Of a stretch of DNA of 64,000 nt, positions 33,748 through 42,999 are shown piece after piece. The notes under the pieces are model-generated. The model was not told the origin of the DNA. It did no database searches and saw nothing but the letters and a program-made list of their open reading frames with translations. How positions within the stretch are numbered: position 1 is the stretch's first letter; every line of letters starts with the position of its first letter. The stretch lies in assembly GCA_963759095.1 (NCBI GenBank), contig CAVWYF010000050.1, positions 12,452-76,451 on the forward strand, given 5' to 3'. The position numbers and the translations under genes are program-made. Source of the DNA: Anderseniella sp963759095 (GTDB lineage Bacteria > Pseudomonadota > Alphaproteobacteria > Rhizobiales > Aestuariivirgaceae).

Positions 33748-35409
33748 ATGAGCGACACCACATTTGACTACATCATCATTGGTTCCGGCTCGGCAGGGTC
33801 TGTACTGGCGAACCGTTTGACCGAAAACGGCAGACACACCGTGCTGGTGCTGGAATATGGCGGCAGCGATTTTGGTCCCCTGATCCAGATGCCGTCGGCC
33901 CTGTCGATCCCGCTGAATACAAAGACTTACAATTGGGGGTATTTTTCCGAGCCGGAACCCGGCCTGAACAATCGCCGTATAACCGCACCGCGCGGCAAGG
34001 TGATCGGCGGATCTTCCTCCATCAACGGCATGGTATATGTCCGCGGCCATGCCCGCGATTTCGATACCTGGTCTGAGTTGGGTGCCACCGGCTGGGCGTA
34101 CGCAGACGTGCTGCCCTACTACAAGCGCATGGAGACGTCGCATGGCGGCGAAGAGGGTTGGCGCGGCACTGGCGGGCCAATGCACGTGACCCGCGGCGAA
34201 CGCGAGAACCCGCTTTATCATGCCTTTGTTGACGCGGCTGAACAGGCCGGATACCCGACTACAATCGACTATAACGGCCACCAGCAGGAAGGTTTCGGCG
34301 CCATGGAAATGACGGTCTGGAAAGGCCGGCGCTGGTCCTCTGCCAATGCCTATCTCAAGCCCGCAATGAAGCGAAACAATCTTGAACTGGTCACCCGGGC
34401 AAAGGCACGCCGCATCGTGCTGGAGAGCAGGCGTGCCACCGGCGTGGAGTATGAAAAAGGCGGCCACATCAAAACCGCCCATGCGCGGCGCGAGGTCATC
34501 ATTGCGGCCAGCGCTTTCAACTCTCCGCACCTGTTGCAGCTATCCGGCATTGGCGACGCGGCCACCCTGAAGGCAGCCGGCATTGACCCCGTGCATCATT
34601 TGCCCGGCGTGGGCGCAAACCTGATGGATCATCTGGAAGTCTACTTCCAGTTGCACTCCAAGAAGCCTGTGACCCTGAACACCAGGCTGGGCCTCATCTC
34701 CAAGGGGCTGATCGGCCTGCAATGGTTATTGTTCAAGACCGGGCTGGGGGCCACCAATCACTTTGAATCAGCCGGTTTCATCCGCTCACGCGCTGGCATC
34801 GAGTATCCGGACATTCAATACCATTTCCTGCCCGGCGCCATTGCCTATGACGGCAAGCCGGCAACCAGGGGACACGGGTTTCAGGTACATGTCGGCCCCA
34901 ACCGGTCGAAATCCCGCGGTACGGTAAAGCCGGTAAGCGCCAGCCCGGACGATGCGCCGAAACTGACGTTCAATTACATGTCCAAAGACGAGGACTGGCA
35001 GGATTTCCGCTCCTGCATTCGCCTGACCCGCGAAATCATTGCTCAACCGGCCATGCAGGAATTTGCCGGCGGCGAAATTCAACCCGGTGATGATGTAACC
35101 AGTGATGAGGCAATTGACGACTTCATCCGCCAGCACGCCGAAAGCGCCTACCACCCGTGCGGCACCTGCAAGATGGGATCGGAAAAAGACCCCATGGCGG
35201 TGGTCGATCCGCAGTGCCGGGTGATCGGCATTGAGGGCCTGCGCGTGGCTGATAGCTCGATTTTCCCGTCCATCCCCAACGGCAATCTCAATGGGCCGTC
35301 CCTGATGGTCGGCGAGAAGGCGTCCGATCATGTCCTCGGCCTCGATCCGCTGCCGCCATCCAACCAGCAACCGTGGATCAACCCAGACTGGCAAATTTCG
35401 CAACGCTGA
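33748..35409 (+). CDS. betA: Choline dehydrogenase (GMC oxidoreductase)
   Basis: A 553-residue FAD enzyme: dinucleotide motif YIIIGSGSAGSVLANRL, GMC signatures (APRGKVIGGSSSINGMVYVRG; VIIAASAFNSPHLLQLSGIG) and the catalytic His in HPCGTCKMG. It oxidises choline to betaine aldehyde at the membrane. Betaine aldehyde dehydrogenase (betB) is not in the window, so the second step must be encoded elsewhere or done by this enzyme, as some BetA can. Confidence 0.93.
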   Translation: MSDTTFDYIIIGSGSAGSVLANRLTENGRHTVLVLEYGGSDFGPLIQMPSALSIPLNTKTYNWGYFSEPEPGLNNRRITAPRGKVIGGSSSINGMVYVRGHARDFDTWSELGATGWAYADVLPYYKRMETSHGGEEGWRGTGGPMHVTRGERENPLYHAFVDAAEQAGYPTTIDYNGHQQEGFGAMEMTVWKGRRWSSANAYLKPAMKRNNLELVTRAKARRIVLESRRATGVEYEKGGHIKTAHARREVIIAASAFNSPHLLQLSGIGDAATLKAAGIDPVHHLPGVGANLMDHLEVYFQLHSKKPVTLNTRLGLISKGLIGLQWLLFKTGLGATNHFESAGFIRSRAGIEYPDIQYHFLPGAIAYDGKPATRGHGFQVHVGPNRSKSRGTVKPVSASPDDAPKLTFNYMSKDEDWQDFRSCIRLTREIIAQPAMQEFAGGEIQPGDDVTSDEAIDDFIRQHAESAYHPCGTCKMGSEKDPMAVVDPQCRVIGIEGLRVADSSIFPSIPNGNLNGPSLMVGEKASDHVLGLDPLPPSNQQPWINPDWQISQR

Positions 35410-35438
35410 CTTCGCTATAAGCAGTATAGACTTGTCGC

Positions 35439-36908
35439 ATGGACAAAGGGGCTGACACAGCAACGGCACGCTCAGGAACGCGCGCGCACTGGAGCGACCG
35501 GCTGGTAACCGTCTGCCTGCTCGGCATGAGCGTGTTCGAACTGATCGAACTGCACGTTCATTTCGCCCCTGCAGCAAGAATTGCCGCCGTACTGCTGGTC
35601 ATGTTCCTGTTGGTTGGACAATCCCGCCTGGGCCTGCGTGAACGATATCTCATCGGCCTGGCAGTGATAGCGACCGTATGCGCTTTCATGTTTTCCGATG
35701 CGCCTTATGCCCTGATCGAAAGAGGCTTCGGACAAGCCACCTATCTTGCAGCCTTCATGCTGCTGCTGGCATTGCTGCGCGATGGCGCGGTCACATCTCC
35801 ATCCGTTCTGAAACTCGGACGCTACCTCACCCACCGCCCACCGGGCCAGCGTTACATCGCCATTCACGCCGGCGGACATGCCCTCGGCATGATCCTGAAT
35901 TTTGGCGCACTCAGCCTGTTGGGGCCGCTGATCCAGCGCGGCATCAAGGCAGACGCCGAAACCAACCCCGAACTGGCTGGATGGCGCGAACGGCGCCAGA
36001 TGTCAGCCCTGGTACGCGGCTTTTCATGGATTATCGCCTGGTCACCCACGGCTGTTACACAAGCCCTGGTGGCCAGCGTGGTATCGGGCTCAAAGCCGCT
36101 TGTCATGGCCGGCATCGGATTTTTCATCTCATTGGGTATCGTTGTCATCGGCTGGGCCGAAGACCGGATTACCGGCAAACGCGCCCGGGCAACACTGGCA
36201 GCCCACGATGCGCTGCCGCGACCGGACATGGCGGCCGAACCGTTTCCCTGGCGGGCCTTCAGACGCTTCGGGCTGGTGTGCGCAGCCCTTGCAGGTATCT
36301 CACTGGCCCTGATATTTGCCACCGGCGCAAAGGTCGTGCCGGCCCTGATGCTGGCAAGCCCGGTCGTGACCGCCGTGTGGATTTGGGTCCAGTACAGATC
36401 GAGACCGGACCAGACAGCGGCCGCGATGATCCGCATCGGGGATATTGCCCGCACCTCCATTCCTGCAGGCTCGCCGGAAGCCGTCACTTTGTCTGCTGCA
36501 GGATACATAGGTATCGTGGCAGCCGGTTTGAGCAACGCGCCGTTTCTGGCAGATATTGCCGGGCTTGAAACCTGGTCACCGATTGCCGTCTATCTCGCCA
36601 TCATGCTCATTGTCCCCATTGCTTCAAACTTGGCCATGCCGCCAATGCTGACGGTGACCTTCATGGGATCGTTGTACTCTGCCCTTCCTGACAGCCAGCT
36701 TGACCCGACACTGCTCGCCACCGCTCTGGCCCTGGGCTGGACCTTGAACCTTACGGCCTCACCATTTGGCGCTACGGCCCTCATTTTGAGCCGCATAACC
36801 GGAATTGCGGGCACGACCTTGTCGTGGACTTGGAACACCAGCTTCACAATCGCTGCCTTCTTCTGGGCGGCACTGGTGCTCGGCTGCGTCAGCCTGCTGG
36901 CCGGTTAA
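35439..36908 (+). CDS. Multi-helix membrane protein, transporter-like
   Basis: A 489-residue protein with about 12 hydrophobic helices (FIIL-type runs such as LVCAALAGISLALIFATG and AIMLIVPIASNLAMPPML) and two half-repeats each holding a Pro/Ser/Thr-rich segment (IIAWSPTAVTQALV; TLNLTASPFGATALI). This resembles ion-transporter or DASS-like architecture, but I cannot name the family or substrate. It starts 29 bases after betA and precedes the TRAP genes by 143 bases, so it could belong to either group. Confidence 0.65.
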   Translation: MDKGADTATARSGTRAHWSDRLVTVCLLGMSVFELIELHVHFAPAARIAAVLLVMFLLVGQSRLGLRERYLIGLAVIATVCAFMFSDAPYALIERGFGQATYLAAFMLLLALLRDGAVTSPSVLKLGRYLTHRPPGQRYIAIHAGGHALGMILNFGALSLLGPLIQRGIKADAETNPELAGWRERRQMSALVRGFSWIIAWSPTAVTQALVASVVSGSKPLVMAGIGFFISLGIVVIGWAEDRITGKRARATLAAHDALPRPDMAAEPFPWRAFRRFGLVCAALAGISLALIFATGAKVVPALMLASPVVTAVWIWVQYRSRPDQTAAAMIRIGDIARTSIPAGSPEAVTLSAAGYIGIVAAGLSNAPFLADIAGLETWSPIAVYLAIMLIVPIASNLAMPPMLTVTFMGSLYSALPDSQLDPTLLATALALGWTLNLTASPFGATALILSRITGIAGTTLSWTWNTSFTIAAFFWAALVLGCVSLLAG

Positions 36909-37051
36909 TCCAAATACCGGAACCACGCTTGCCACGGGAGCCAGTTCAACGCATCATGCGCCGCATGGAGCCTGGCAGGTGTATCCGCCAACGCTCACAA
37001 AGCCTGCCCGAAGACAACCGGGCAATGTCTGATACAGGGAGTAAAGACGAC

Positions 37052-38089
37052 ATGATAAAGAAACTACTGGCGACAACCGCATTGGTGGCCTTCGCCACCA
37101 CCTCCACCATGACAATCGCCCATGCGGCCGAAGTCGAAGGCCCGGAGGTCAAATGGAACGTATCGCTGTGGGGCAAAAAACGCGCCTTCACCGCAGGGTT
37201 TGAAAAACTGGCCGAATTGGTCAATGCCAAGACCGATGGCAAATTCACCATGACACTGCACTATGGTGCTGCCCTCTCGAAATCCCGCGAAAACCTCGAT
37301 GGGATTTCCGTAGGCGCATTCGAAGCTGCCATGACCTGCAATTTCTATCACCCACAGAAAAACCCCGGGCTCATGGTACTGACCATGCCGTTCCTGCCCA
37401 TGTCGGGCTGGGAAGACAACCGCAAGATTCGTGACGCGATTTATGCTCACCCCGACATCGTCAAGGAACACGCCCAGTGGAACGCCATGCTCTACATGTC
37501 GTCCTACCTGCCGCAGTACGAGTTTCTCGGCAAGGGCGAGCCGCCGATGAAACTTGAAGACTGGAAGGGCAAGACAGTGCGTGCCGGCGGTGGTCTCGGC
37601 AAGGCCATGAAAGTCATGGGCGCAACGCCGACAAGTTCGACCGCAACCGAGGTCTATACCGGCGTTCAACAGGGCACCATGGACGCAGCCTCGTTCCCGT
37701 TCACTTATTCTCACGTAGCCTACAAGATCCACGAAGTGACCGACTGGTTCACTTCCAACCTGTCGCCCGGCACCTCGGACTGCCCGCTTATATTCTCCAA
37801 GAACGCGTTTGACGCGCTTCCGGAGCAGTACCAGAAGCTTCTGATGGATGTGAAGGACGAAGCCGCGAAAGCCCAGATCCAGGCCTATATCGACATCGAC
37901 AAGGTCAATCTGCCGATGCTCGAGGAAAAGCTGAAAAAGGTGACGTACACCGAAGAACAGCTGTCTGCTTTCCGTGCCGCTGCAGGCAAGCCTGTCATCG
38001 ACGAGTGGATCAAGGAAAATGAGGGCAAGTTCGATGCCAAAGGCCTGGTAGAGCTGGTCTATTCCACGGCTGGCAAGAAATACGAGTAG
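37052..38089 (+). CDS. TRAP transporter substrate-binding protein (DctP family)
   Basis: A 345-residue periplasmic receptor: signal peptide ending IAHA, then VKWNVSLWGKKRAFTAGFEKLAELV, GAFEAAMTC, and the conserved Arg of the carboxylate pocket in GKTVRAGGGLGKAM, with VQQGTMDAAS. TRAP receptors mostly bind organic acids using that arginine. AGGGAG 14 bases upstream fits a start at 37052. It is first in the TRAP operon; a hairpin follows the gene. The ligand is not evident. Confidence 0.92.
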   Translation: MIKKLLATTALVAFATTSTMTIAHAAEVEGPEVKWNVSLWGKKRAFTAGFEKLAELVNAKTDGKFTMTLHYGAALSKSRENLDGISVGAFEAAMTCNFYHPQKNPGLMVLTMPFLPMSGWEDNRKIRDAIYAHPDIVKEHAQWNAMLYMSSYLPQYEFLGKGEPPMKLEDWKGKTVRAGGGLGKAMKVMGATPTSSTATEVYTGVQQGTMDAASFPFTYSHVAYKIHEVTDWFTSNLSPGTSDCPLIFSKNAFDALPEQYQKLLMDVKDEAAKAQIQAYIDIDKVNLPMLEEKLKKVTYTEEQLSAFRAAAGKPVIDEWIKENEGKFDAKGLVELVYSTAGKKYE

Positions 38090-38102
38090 GCATCACAAGT
38101 TA

Positions 38103-38153
38103 CGCCACGGACCTTGATGTCGCCGATGCAAGAGCGATGCAGGGTCCGTGGCG
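38103..38153 (+). promoter_or_regulatory. Hairpin between TRAP receptor and permease genes
   Basis: CGCCACGGACC and GGTCCGTGGCG form an 11-base perfect stem across a 29-base loop, 13 bases after the receptor stop. It may protect the receptor mRNA or lower permease expression. It covers a GTG at 38148, which argues against that codon as the permease start. Confidence 0.65.
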
Positions 38154-38189
38154 ACACATACTGAACTTCGTCCGGGGAGGCATGAAGGG

Positions 38190-38801
38190 GTGGATAAATC
38201 ATCACGTGATGATGACGGGCTGGCCAGGCTGCTGAAACAGGCCGACCGGCTGCTGTCACCGATTGAAGACGCACTGAACCTGATGTCCGGATTACTGATT
38301 TTCGGACTGATGTTTCTGGGCATGCTGCAGATCATTCTGCGCACCGTATTCCGAAATCCCATATTCGGTTACATCGACGTCGTAGAGGCGACGATGGTCG
38401 CCTTTGCCCTGCTGTCGATCTCGCAGGTGCAGCGCCTTGGTGGCCATGTGCGCATGGAAATCCTGGTCGGGTATCTGAAAGGTGCCGCACTGTGGATCGC
38501 CGAGACCATCGGTGTCGCCGTGCAGATTGTCATCGTCGCCATCCTGATCCCCTACTCCTACAGCCACTTCATGCGATCATGGAGCTTTGGTGATTCAACC
38601 ATCGACATCGAACTGCCCACCTGGCCGGCCAAGTTGCTGGTACCGGTCATGCTGGGCGTCTTGCTGATCCGGCTCTTTATCCAGTTGCTTGGGTATATTC
38701 GACTTGCTGCCGATCCCGACCGCATGCCCGTTGCTGTGCCGGTCATGAAGTCCGTTGAACAGCAGGCCGAAGACGAGATCAAGGGAGCAAGCACCCCATG
38801 A
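38190..38801 (+). CDS. TRAP transporter small permease (DctQ)
   Basis: A 203-residue, four-helix membrane protein with the DctQ motif FGYIDVVEATMVAFALLSISQVQRLGGH broken over helix 2. GGGGAGG 9 bases upstream favours the GTG at 38190 over the one inside the hairpin. The stop overlaps the large-permease ATG, so the two membrane subunits are made together. Confidence 0.88.
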   Translation: MDKSSRDDDGLARLLKQADRLLSPIEDALNLMSGLLIFGLMFLGMLQIILRTVFRNPIFGYIDVVEATMVAFALLSISQVQRLGGHVRMEILVGYLKGAALWIAETIGVAVQIVIVAILIPYSYSHFMRSWSFGDSTIDIELPTWPAKLLVPVMLGVLLIRLFIQLLGYIRLAADPDRMPVAVPVMKSVEQQAEDEIKGASTP

Positions 38802-40159
38802 TCATCGGTCTTGACCCCTTCTCCACCGGCATTGCCGGAGTCTGCCTGCTCATCGTGATGGTATTGCTGGGCGTCCGCGTGTTCGCCGCTGCCGCGATCA
38901 CCGGCTTCCTCGGCCTGCTGGAGTTGAAAGGCTGGCATGTGGCCGCTTCCATAGCGGGCCAGATTCCCCATTCCAAGACGGTAACCTATCCCCTGTCGGT
39001 GCTGCCATTGTTCATCCTGATCGGCTTCCTGGCGTTTTATGCCGGGTTGACCACGCGCCTGTTCGAGGCTGCACGGCGCTGGATGGGCTGGGTACCAGGC
39101 GGCCTTGCGGTTGCAACCGTCATGGCCACGGCAGGCTTTGCCGCGGTTTCCGGCGCATCCACCGCCACGGCAGCCGTGTTCTCGCGCGTCGCAATTCCGG
39201 ACATGCTGAAGAACGGTTACGACAAGCGCCTGACCGCCGGCGTTGTCGCTGCCGGCGGCACGCTTGCCTCGCTCATTCCCCCCTCTGCCATCCTCGTTAT
39301 CTACGCAATCATCGTGGAACAATCGGTCGGCAAACTGCTGCTGGCCGGTTTCCTGCCCGGTCTTTATTCGGCGGTAATCTATGTAATTCTGATTGTCGGC
39401 ATGTGCTGGTGGAACCCGAAACTGGGCAGCCCCATCGGTGGCTTCACCTGGAAAGAGCGGTTCGAAAGCATTCCCGGCACGCTGCCGATCTTTGTTGTGG
39501 TCGGCATTATCTTTTCGGCCATCTACACCGGCTCGGCCACACCGACGGAAGCCGGTGCGCTTGGTGCCATGGTGGTGTTCCTGTTCTATCTGTGGCGCGC
39601 ATTTCGTGAGAACGAAATGTCGAAAATGTCGGGCCGCCTGAAAGAAGCCCTGATCGAAACCGCGCGGCTGTCCGCCATGATCTTCACCCTGATCTGGGGT
39701 GTCTTTCTGTTCGTCCGCTTCTTAGGCTTTGCCGGTCTGCCGGCGGCGTTTTCGGCCTGGGTGGTCACGCTGGACGTGCCGCCGATTGTCATAATGATCT
39801 GCATCCTGCTGGCCTATGCAGTTCTCGGCATGTTCATGGATGCCATCGGAATGCTCATCCTGACTCTGCCGGTAGTGTATCCGGCCGTGATTGCGCTGGG
39901 GTACGATCCGATCTGGTTCGGCATCATCGTAGTCAAAATGGCCGAAATCTGCCTGATTACCCCGCCGATCGGATTAAACTGCTTCGTGGTAGCAGGGGTT
40001 TCTCGAGACTTGAGAGACGAGGACGGCAACTCACTGGAAATCCCGCTGCAGGACGTATTCCGCGGTATCGGACCGTTCTTTGTTGCAGACGTCATCACCG
40101 TAGCCGGACTTCTGGCCTTCCCTGGCATCATCACCTGGCTGCCGAGCCTGATGGACTGA
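38798..40159 (+). CDS. TRAP transporter large permease (DctM)
   Basis: A 453-residue, about 12-helix sodium-coupled permease with typical phrases SGASTATAAVFSRVAIPDM, AAGGTLASLIPPSAILVIYA, TPTEAGALGA and ITPPIGLNCFVV. It completes the three-gene TRAP importer. The following gene (SBP56 type) lies 122 bases downstream, with its own strong ribosome site, on the same strand. Confidence 0.95.
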   Translation: MIIGLDPFSTGIAGVCLLIVMVLLGVRVFAAAAITGFLGLLELKGWHVAASIAGQIPHSKTVTYPLSVLPLFILIGFLAFYAGLTTRLFEAARRWMGWVPGGLAVATVMATAGFAAVSGASTATAAVFSRVAIPDMLKNGYDKRLTAGVVAAGGTLASLIPPSAILVIYAIIVEQSVGKLLLAGFLPGLYSAVIYVILIVGMCWWNPKLGSPIGGFTWKERFESIPGTLPIFVVVGIIFSAIYTGSATPTEAGALGAMVVFLFYLWRAFRENEMSKMSGRLKEALIETARLSAMIFTLIWGVFLFVRFLGFAGLPAAFSAWVVTLDVPPIVIMICILLAYAVLGMFMDAIGMLILTLPVVYPAVIALGYDPIWFGIIVVKMAEICLITPPIGLNCFVVAGVSRDLRDEDGNSLEIPLQDVFRGIGPFFVADVITVAGLLAFPGIITWLPSLMD

Positions 40160-40281
40160 CACCTGAAACTGATTGCCGGTTCGCGGGTGCGAACAGCGCC
40201 CCTAGCCATACATGCAATCTTCAGAATACTATTCAGTAGAGGCACCAAAAGAAGGAACGCCCTTAACAGGAGGAAACTATC

Positions 40282-41634
40282 ATGAGCAAAGAGTGTTGCG
40301 GACCCGGCTATGCATCGCCCAAAGAGGCCATGCAGGCGGATCGTGAAAAGCTGCTGCACACGGTCGCACTATATGTCGGCACCGGCGTGGAAAAACCGGA
40401 TTATCTGGCCACGGTTGATGTTGATCCCGACAGTCCGACCTATTCCTCCGTCATAGCGCGCACCGAGATGCCGCAAATCGGCGACGAACTGCATCACTCC
40501 GGCTGGAACGCCTGCTCAAGTTGTCACGACGACGCCTCGAAATCGCGGCAGTATTTGCTGATGCCGGGCGTACGCACTTCAAACATCAACGTGATTGATA
40601 CGTCTGATGACACCAATCCAAAACTGCACAAGGTCATTTCCGGCGACGAGATCAAGGCGAAGACCAACCTGTCCGCACCGCACACCGTGCATTGCCTGGG
40701 CGCAGACATCATCATCTCCATGCTGGGCGATGCCGACGGCAATGCACCGGGTGGTTTTCTGCACATCAATGAAGACTTCGACATTGTCGGCCGCTGGGAA
40801 AACGACATTACCGGCATGAACTACAATTATGATTTCTGGTATCAGCCGCGCCACAACATGATGGTCAGCTCCGAATGGGCTGCACCCAACACCTTCATGC
40901 CGGGTTTTGACCTGGAAGATGTCGGTGCCGGCAAATACGGACAGTCGATCCATTTCTGGGATTTCGAGGGCAAGAAAATCGTCAAGTCCATCGACATGGG
41001 CGCGGACGGCATGATCCCGCTGGAAGTGCGCGGGCTGCATGATCCGGAGTCAAACGAAGGCATGTTTGCAGCCACCTTGTCATCCAATGTGTTCCGCTGG
41101 TGGAAAACTGATGATGGTGACTTTGAAATTGAAAAGGTCATCGACATTCCAACCATCGATGTCGACGGCTTCCCGGTCCCGATGCCGTCGCTGATCACCG
41201 ACATTCTGATCTCGATGGACGACAAGTATCTCTATTTTGCCAACTGGCTGCATGGCGACCTGCGCCAGTATGACATCACCGACCGGGCCAACCCGAAAAT
41301 GACCGGCCAGGTGTGGCTCGGCGGCATGCTGGGCAAGGCACCGGAAGTAAATGGTGTCAAGGTTCAGGGCGCACCGCAGATGATCCAGTTGTCACTGGAC
41401 GGCAAGCGTCTGTATGTGACCACGTCACTGTTCTCGTCCTGGGACAACCAGTTCTATCCCGGCATGAAGGACCAGGGCGGGCAGATGTACATGGTCGACT
41501 GCGACACCGACAAAGGCGGTATGTCGATCAACCCTGACTTCGTGGTCGATTTCGGCAAGGAACCGAACGGGCCGTCGCGGTGTCACGAGATGCGCTATCC
41601 AGGCGGAGATGTAACATCCGACATCTGGATGTAA
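40282..41634 (+). CDS. SBP56/methanethiol oxidase-type protein
   Basis: A 450-residue beta-propeller protein of the selenium-binding protein family. Methanethiol oxidases of this family are copper enzymes that convert methanethiol to formaldehyde, H2S and H2O2. Visible: CCGPGYASP at the N-terminus, HHSGWNACSSCHDD, APHTVHCLG, EVRGLHDP and the CHEMRYPGGD C-terminal motif, supplying the conserved His and Cys residues. AGGAGG 8 bases before ATG gives a strong ribosome site. No signal peptide, unlike some exported bacterial methanethiol oxidases. Confidence 0.9.
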   Translation: MSKECCGPGYASPKEAMQADREKLLHTVALYVGTGVEKPDYLATVDVDPDSPTYSSVIARTEMPQIGDELHHSGWNACSSCHDDASKSRQYLLMPGVRTSNINVIDTSDDTNPKLHKVISGDEIKAKTNLSAPHTVHCLGADIIISMLGDADGNAPGGFLHINEDFDIVGRWENDITGMNYNYDFWYQPRHNMMVSSEWAAPNTFMPGFDLEDVGAGKYGQSIHFWDFEGKKIVKSIDMGADGMIPLEVRGLHDPESNEGMFAATLSSNVFRWWKTDDGDFEIEKVIDIPTIDVDGFPVPMPSLITDILISMDDKYLYFANWLHGDLRQYDITDRANPKMTGQVWLGGMLGKAPEVNGVKVQGAPQMIQLSLDGKRLYVTTSLFSSWDNQFYPGMKDQGGQMYMVDCDTDKGGMSINPDFVVDFGKEPNGPSRCHEMRYPGGDVTSDIWM

Positions 41635-41639
41635 GCGTC

Positions 41640-41741
41640 ATGTGTTGTTGCATGCCGCCAAATGCGGCACGGGAACTGCCCGACAAAGCGCCGTCATTTG
41701 CCTGGCTGCGCCGGGTATTGGGGTTTTTCCGCAAACCATGA
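41640..41741 (+). CDS. 33-residue cysteine-rich mini-ORF
   Basis: It begins MCCCMPPNAAREL, continues PDKAPSFAWLRRVLGFFRKP and ends with a TGA that overlaps the ferredoxin ATG (ATGA). It starts 5 bases after the SBP56 stop. Three adjacent cysteines plus an amphipathic basic C-terminal helix make a metal-binding or membrane-associated peptide plausible. Exact spacing on both sides argues that it is translated. No known family was recognised. A weak ribosome site would be compensated by coupling to the SBP56 gene. Confidence 0.55.
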   Translation: MCCCMPPNAARELPDKAPSFAWLRRVLGFFRKP

Positions 41742-42070
41742 CATCCGACGCCACACACAAGGTCACGGTCGCCAATCGCGGCGGCCGTGAGTTGACTGTT
41801 GCCGACGGAGAGAACATTGCCGATGCATGCGAGCAGGCCGGCATCGCAGTTCCGATTGCATGCCGTTATGGCGGCTGCATCACCTGTGCCGGCAGGCTGG
41901 TGTCAGGCAGTGTTCGCCAGCCAAAGGGAACCGCACTCAACAAGCGCCAGTCGCAGGACGGCTATATCCTGATGTGTGTGGCCCAACCGAAAGAAGACTG
42001 CGTGGTCGAGGTCGGTGTTGAAACCCACACCAACCTGTATCGCAACCCGTTTCTCGGTCCGCTGAAATAG
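41738..42070 (+). CDS. 2Fe-2S ferredoxin, plant type
   Basis: A 110-residue protein with the cluster ligands Cys42, Cys47, Cys50 (CRYGGCITC) and Cys80 (YILMCVAQP). It carries single electrons for oxygenases and similar enzymes. Coupled to the mini-ORF and placed behind the SBP56 gene, it may feed or accept electrons in that pathway. A reductase is not adjacent. Confidence 0.9.
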   Translation: MTSDATHKVTVANRGGRELTVADGENIADACEQAGIAVPIACRYGGCITCAGRLVSGSVRQPKGTALNKRQSQDGYILMCVAQPKEDCVVEVGVETHTNLYRNPFLGPLK

Positions 42071-42086
42071 TCGGGCAATCTCCGGA

Positions 42087-42944
42087 TCAGGCGATGCCTG
42101 CTTCCGCCTTGATCTCGGCAATATAGGCTTCACGCATTTTACGCGCCATCGGCCCAGGCTGGCCGCCACCGATCATGGTGCCGTCAATGTCGACAATCGG
42201 CATCACCAGCGTGGTTGCCGATGACAGGAAGGCCTCATCCGCCGCCAGTGCTTCTTCCACCGTGAACAGCCGCTCCTCCAGCTTTACATTGTGCCTGGCG
42301 CACAATTGCAGCAGCACCTTGCGCCGAATACCCGGCAGGATCGAATTCGACAATGGCCGAGTGATGATGGTGTCGTCCTTGACAATATAGGCCGTTGAAG
42401 ACGTGCCTTCGGTGACGAAACCGTCTTCGACCATCCAGCCTTCAAAACCGCCCTTTTCGACAGCCTCCTGCTTGGCCATGACCTGCCCCAGCAGCGCAAC
42501 AGACTTGATGTCGCGACGCTTCCAGCGAATGTCTTCAACCGTTACCACCTTGACGCCGGTGGTCGCGTTCGGATTATCGAGCAACTGCTTTTTCATGGTG
42601 AAGGCTGCAACCGACGGTGTCGCGGCTTTCGGGAAAGCGAAATCACGGTCGGCAGCGCCGCGGGTAATCTGCGAATACACACCGCCTTCATCAATATTGT
42701 TCAGCTCTATGAGCTTTTCATGCATGGCGAGATAGTCTGCTTCACTCATCGGCATGTCGATGCGCAATTCGCCGAGGGAGCGTTTCAGGCGCTCCAGGAA
42801 CGGCGCCTTGTCGACCATCTTGCCGCCAATAACCGGCACTACCTCATAGATGCCGTCACCAAACACGAACCCGCGATCGAAGATCGACACTTTCGCCTGA
42901 TCTTCCGGAACATATTGACCATTTACAAAAACCGTACGGGCCAT
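42087..42944 (-). CDS. D-amino-acid aminotransferase-like PLP enzyme (class IV)
   Basis: A 285-residue fold-type IV aminotransferase. It opens with MARTVFVNGQYVPEDQAKVSIFD written as RGFVFGDGIYEV, with the PLP lysine in RRDIKSVALLGQ, and EGTSSTAYIV and LPGIRRKVL further on. Best fit is D-alanine aminotransferase, though branched-chain and aminodeoxychorismate lyases share the fold. The start at 42944 excludes an unlikely 28-residue extension. Convergent with the ferredoxin gene. Confidence 0.85.
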   Translation of the reverse strand: MARTVFVNGQYVPEDQAKVSIFDRGFVFGDGIYEVVPVIGGKMVDKAPFLERLKRSLGELRIDMPMSEADYLAMHEKLIELNNIDEGGVYSQITRGAADRDFAFPKAATPSVAAFTMKKQLLDNPNATTGVKVVTVEDIRWKRRDIKSVALLGQVMAKQEAVEKGGFEGWMVEDGFVTEGTSSTAYIVKDDTIITRPLSNSILPGIRRKVLLQLCARHNVKLEERLFTVEEALAADEAFLSSATTLVMPIVDIDGTMIGGGQPGPMARKMREAYIAEIKAEAGIA

Positions 42945-42999
42945 CTTTGCGCCTCTTAGAAACTGGTTGAACGTCTTGATTTTACTTACACCAGACACG

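Noticed and set aside
33571..34530. Long open frame (319 codons) on the minus strand
   Set aside because: It is antisense to betI and betA, whose motifs are clear; the translated protein is low-complexity and has no family features.
35678..36568. 296-codon open frame on the plus strand
   Set aside because: It overlaps the 489-residue membrane protein in another frame and is rich in Arg/His/Pro, typical of a GC-driven shadow.
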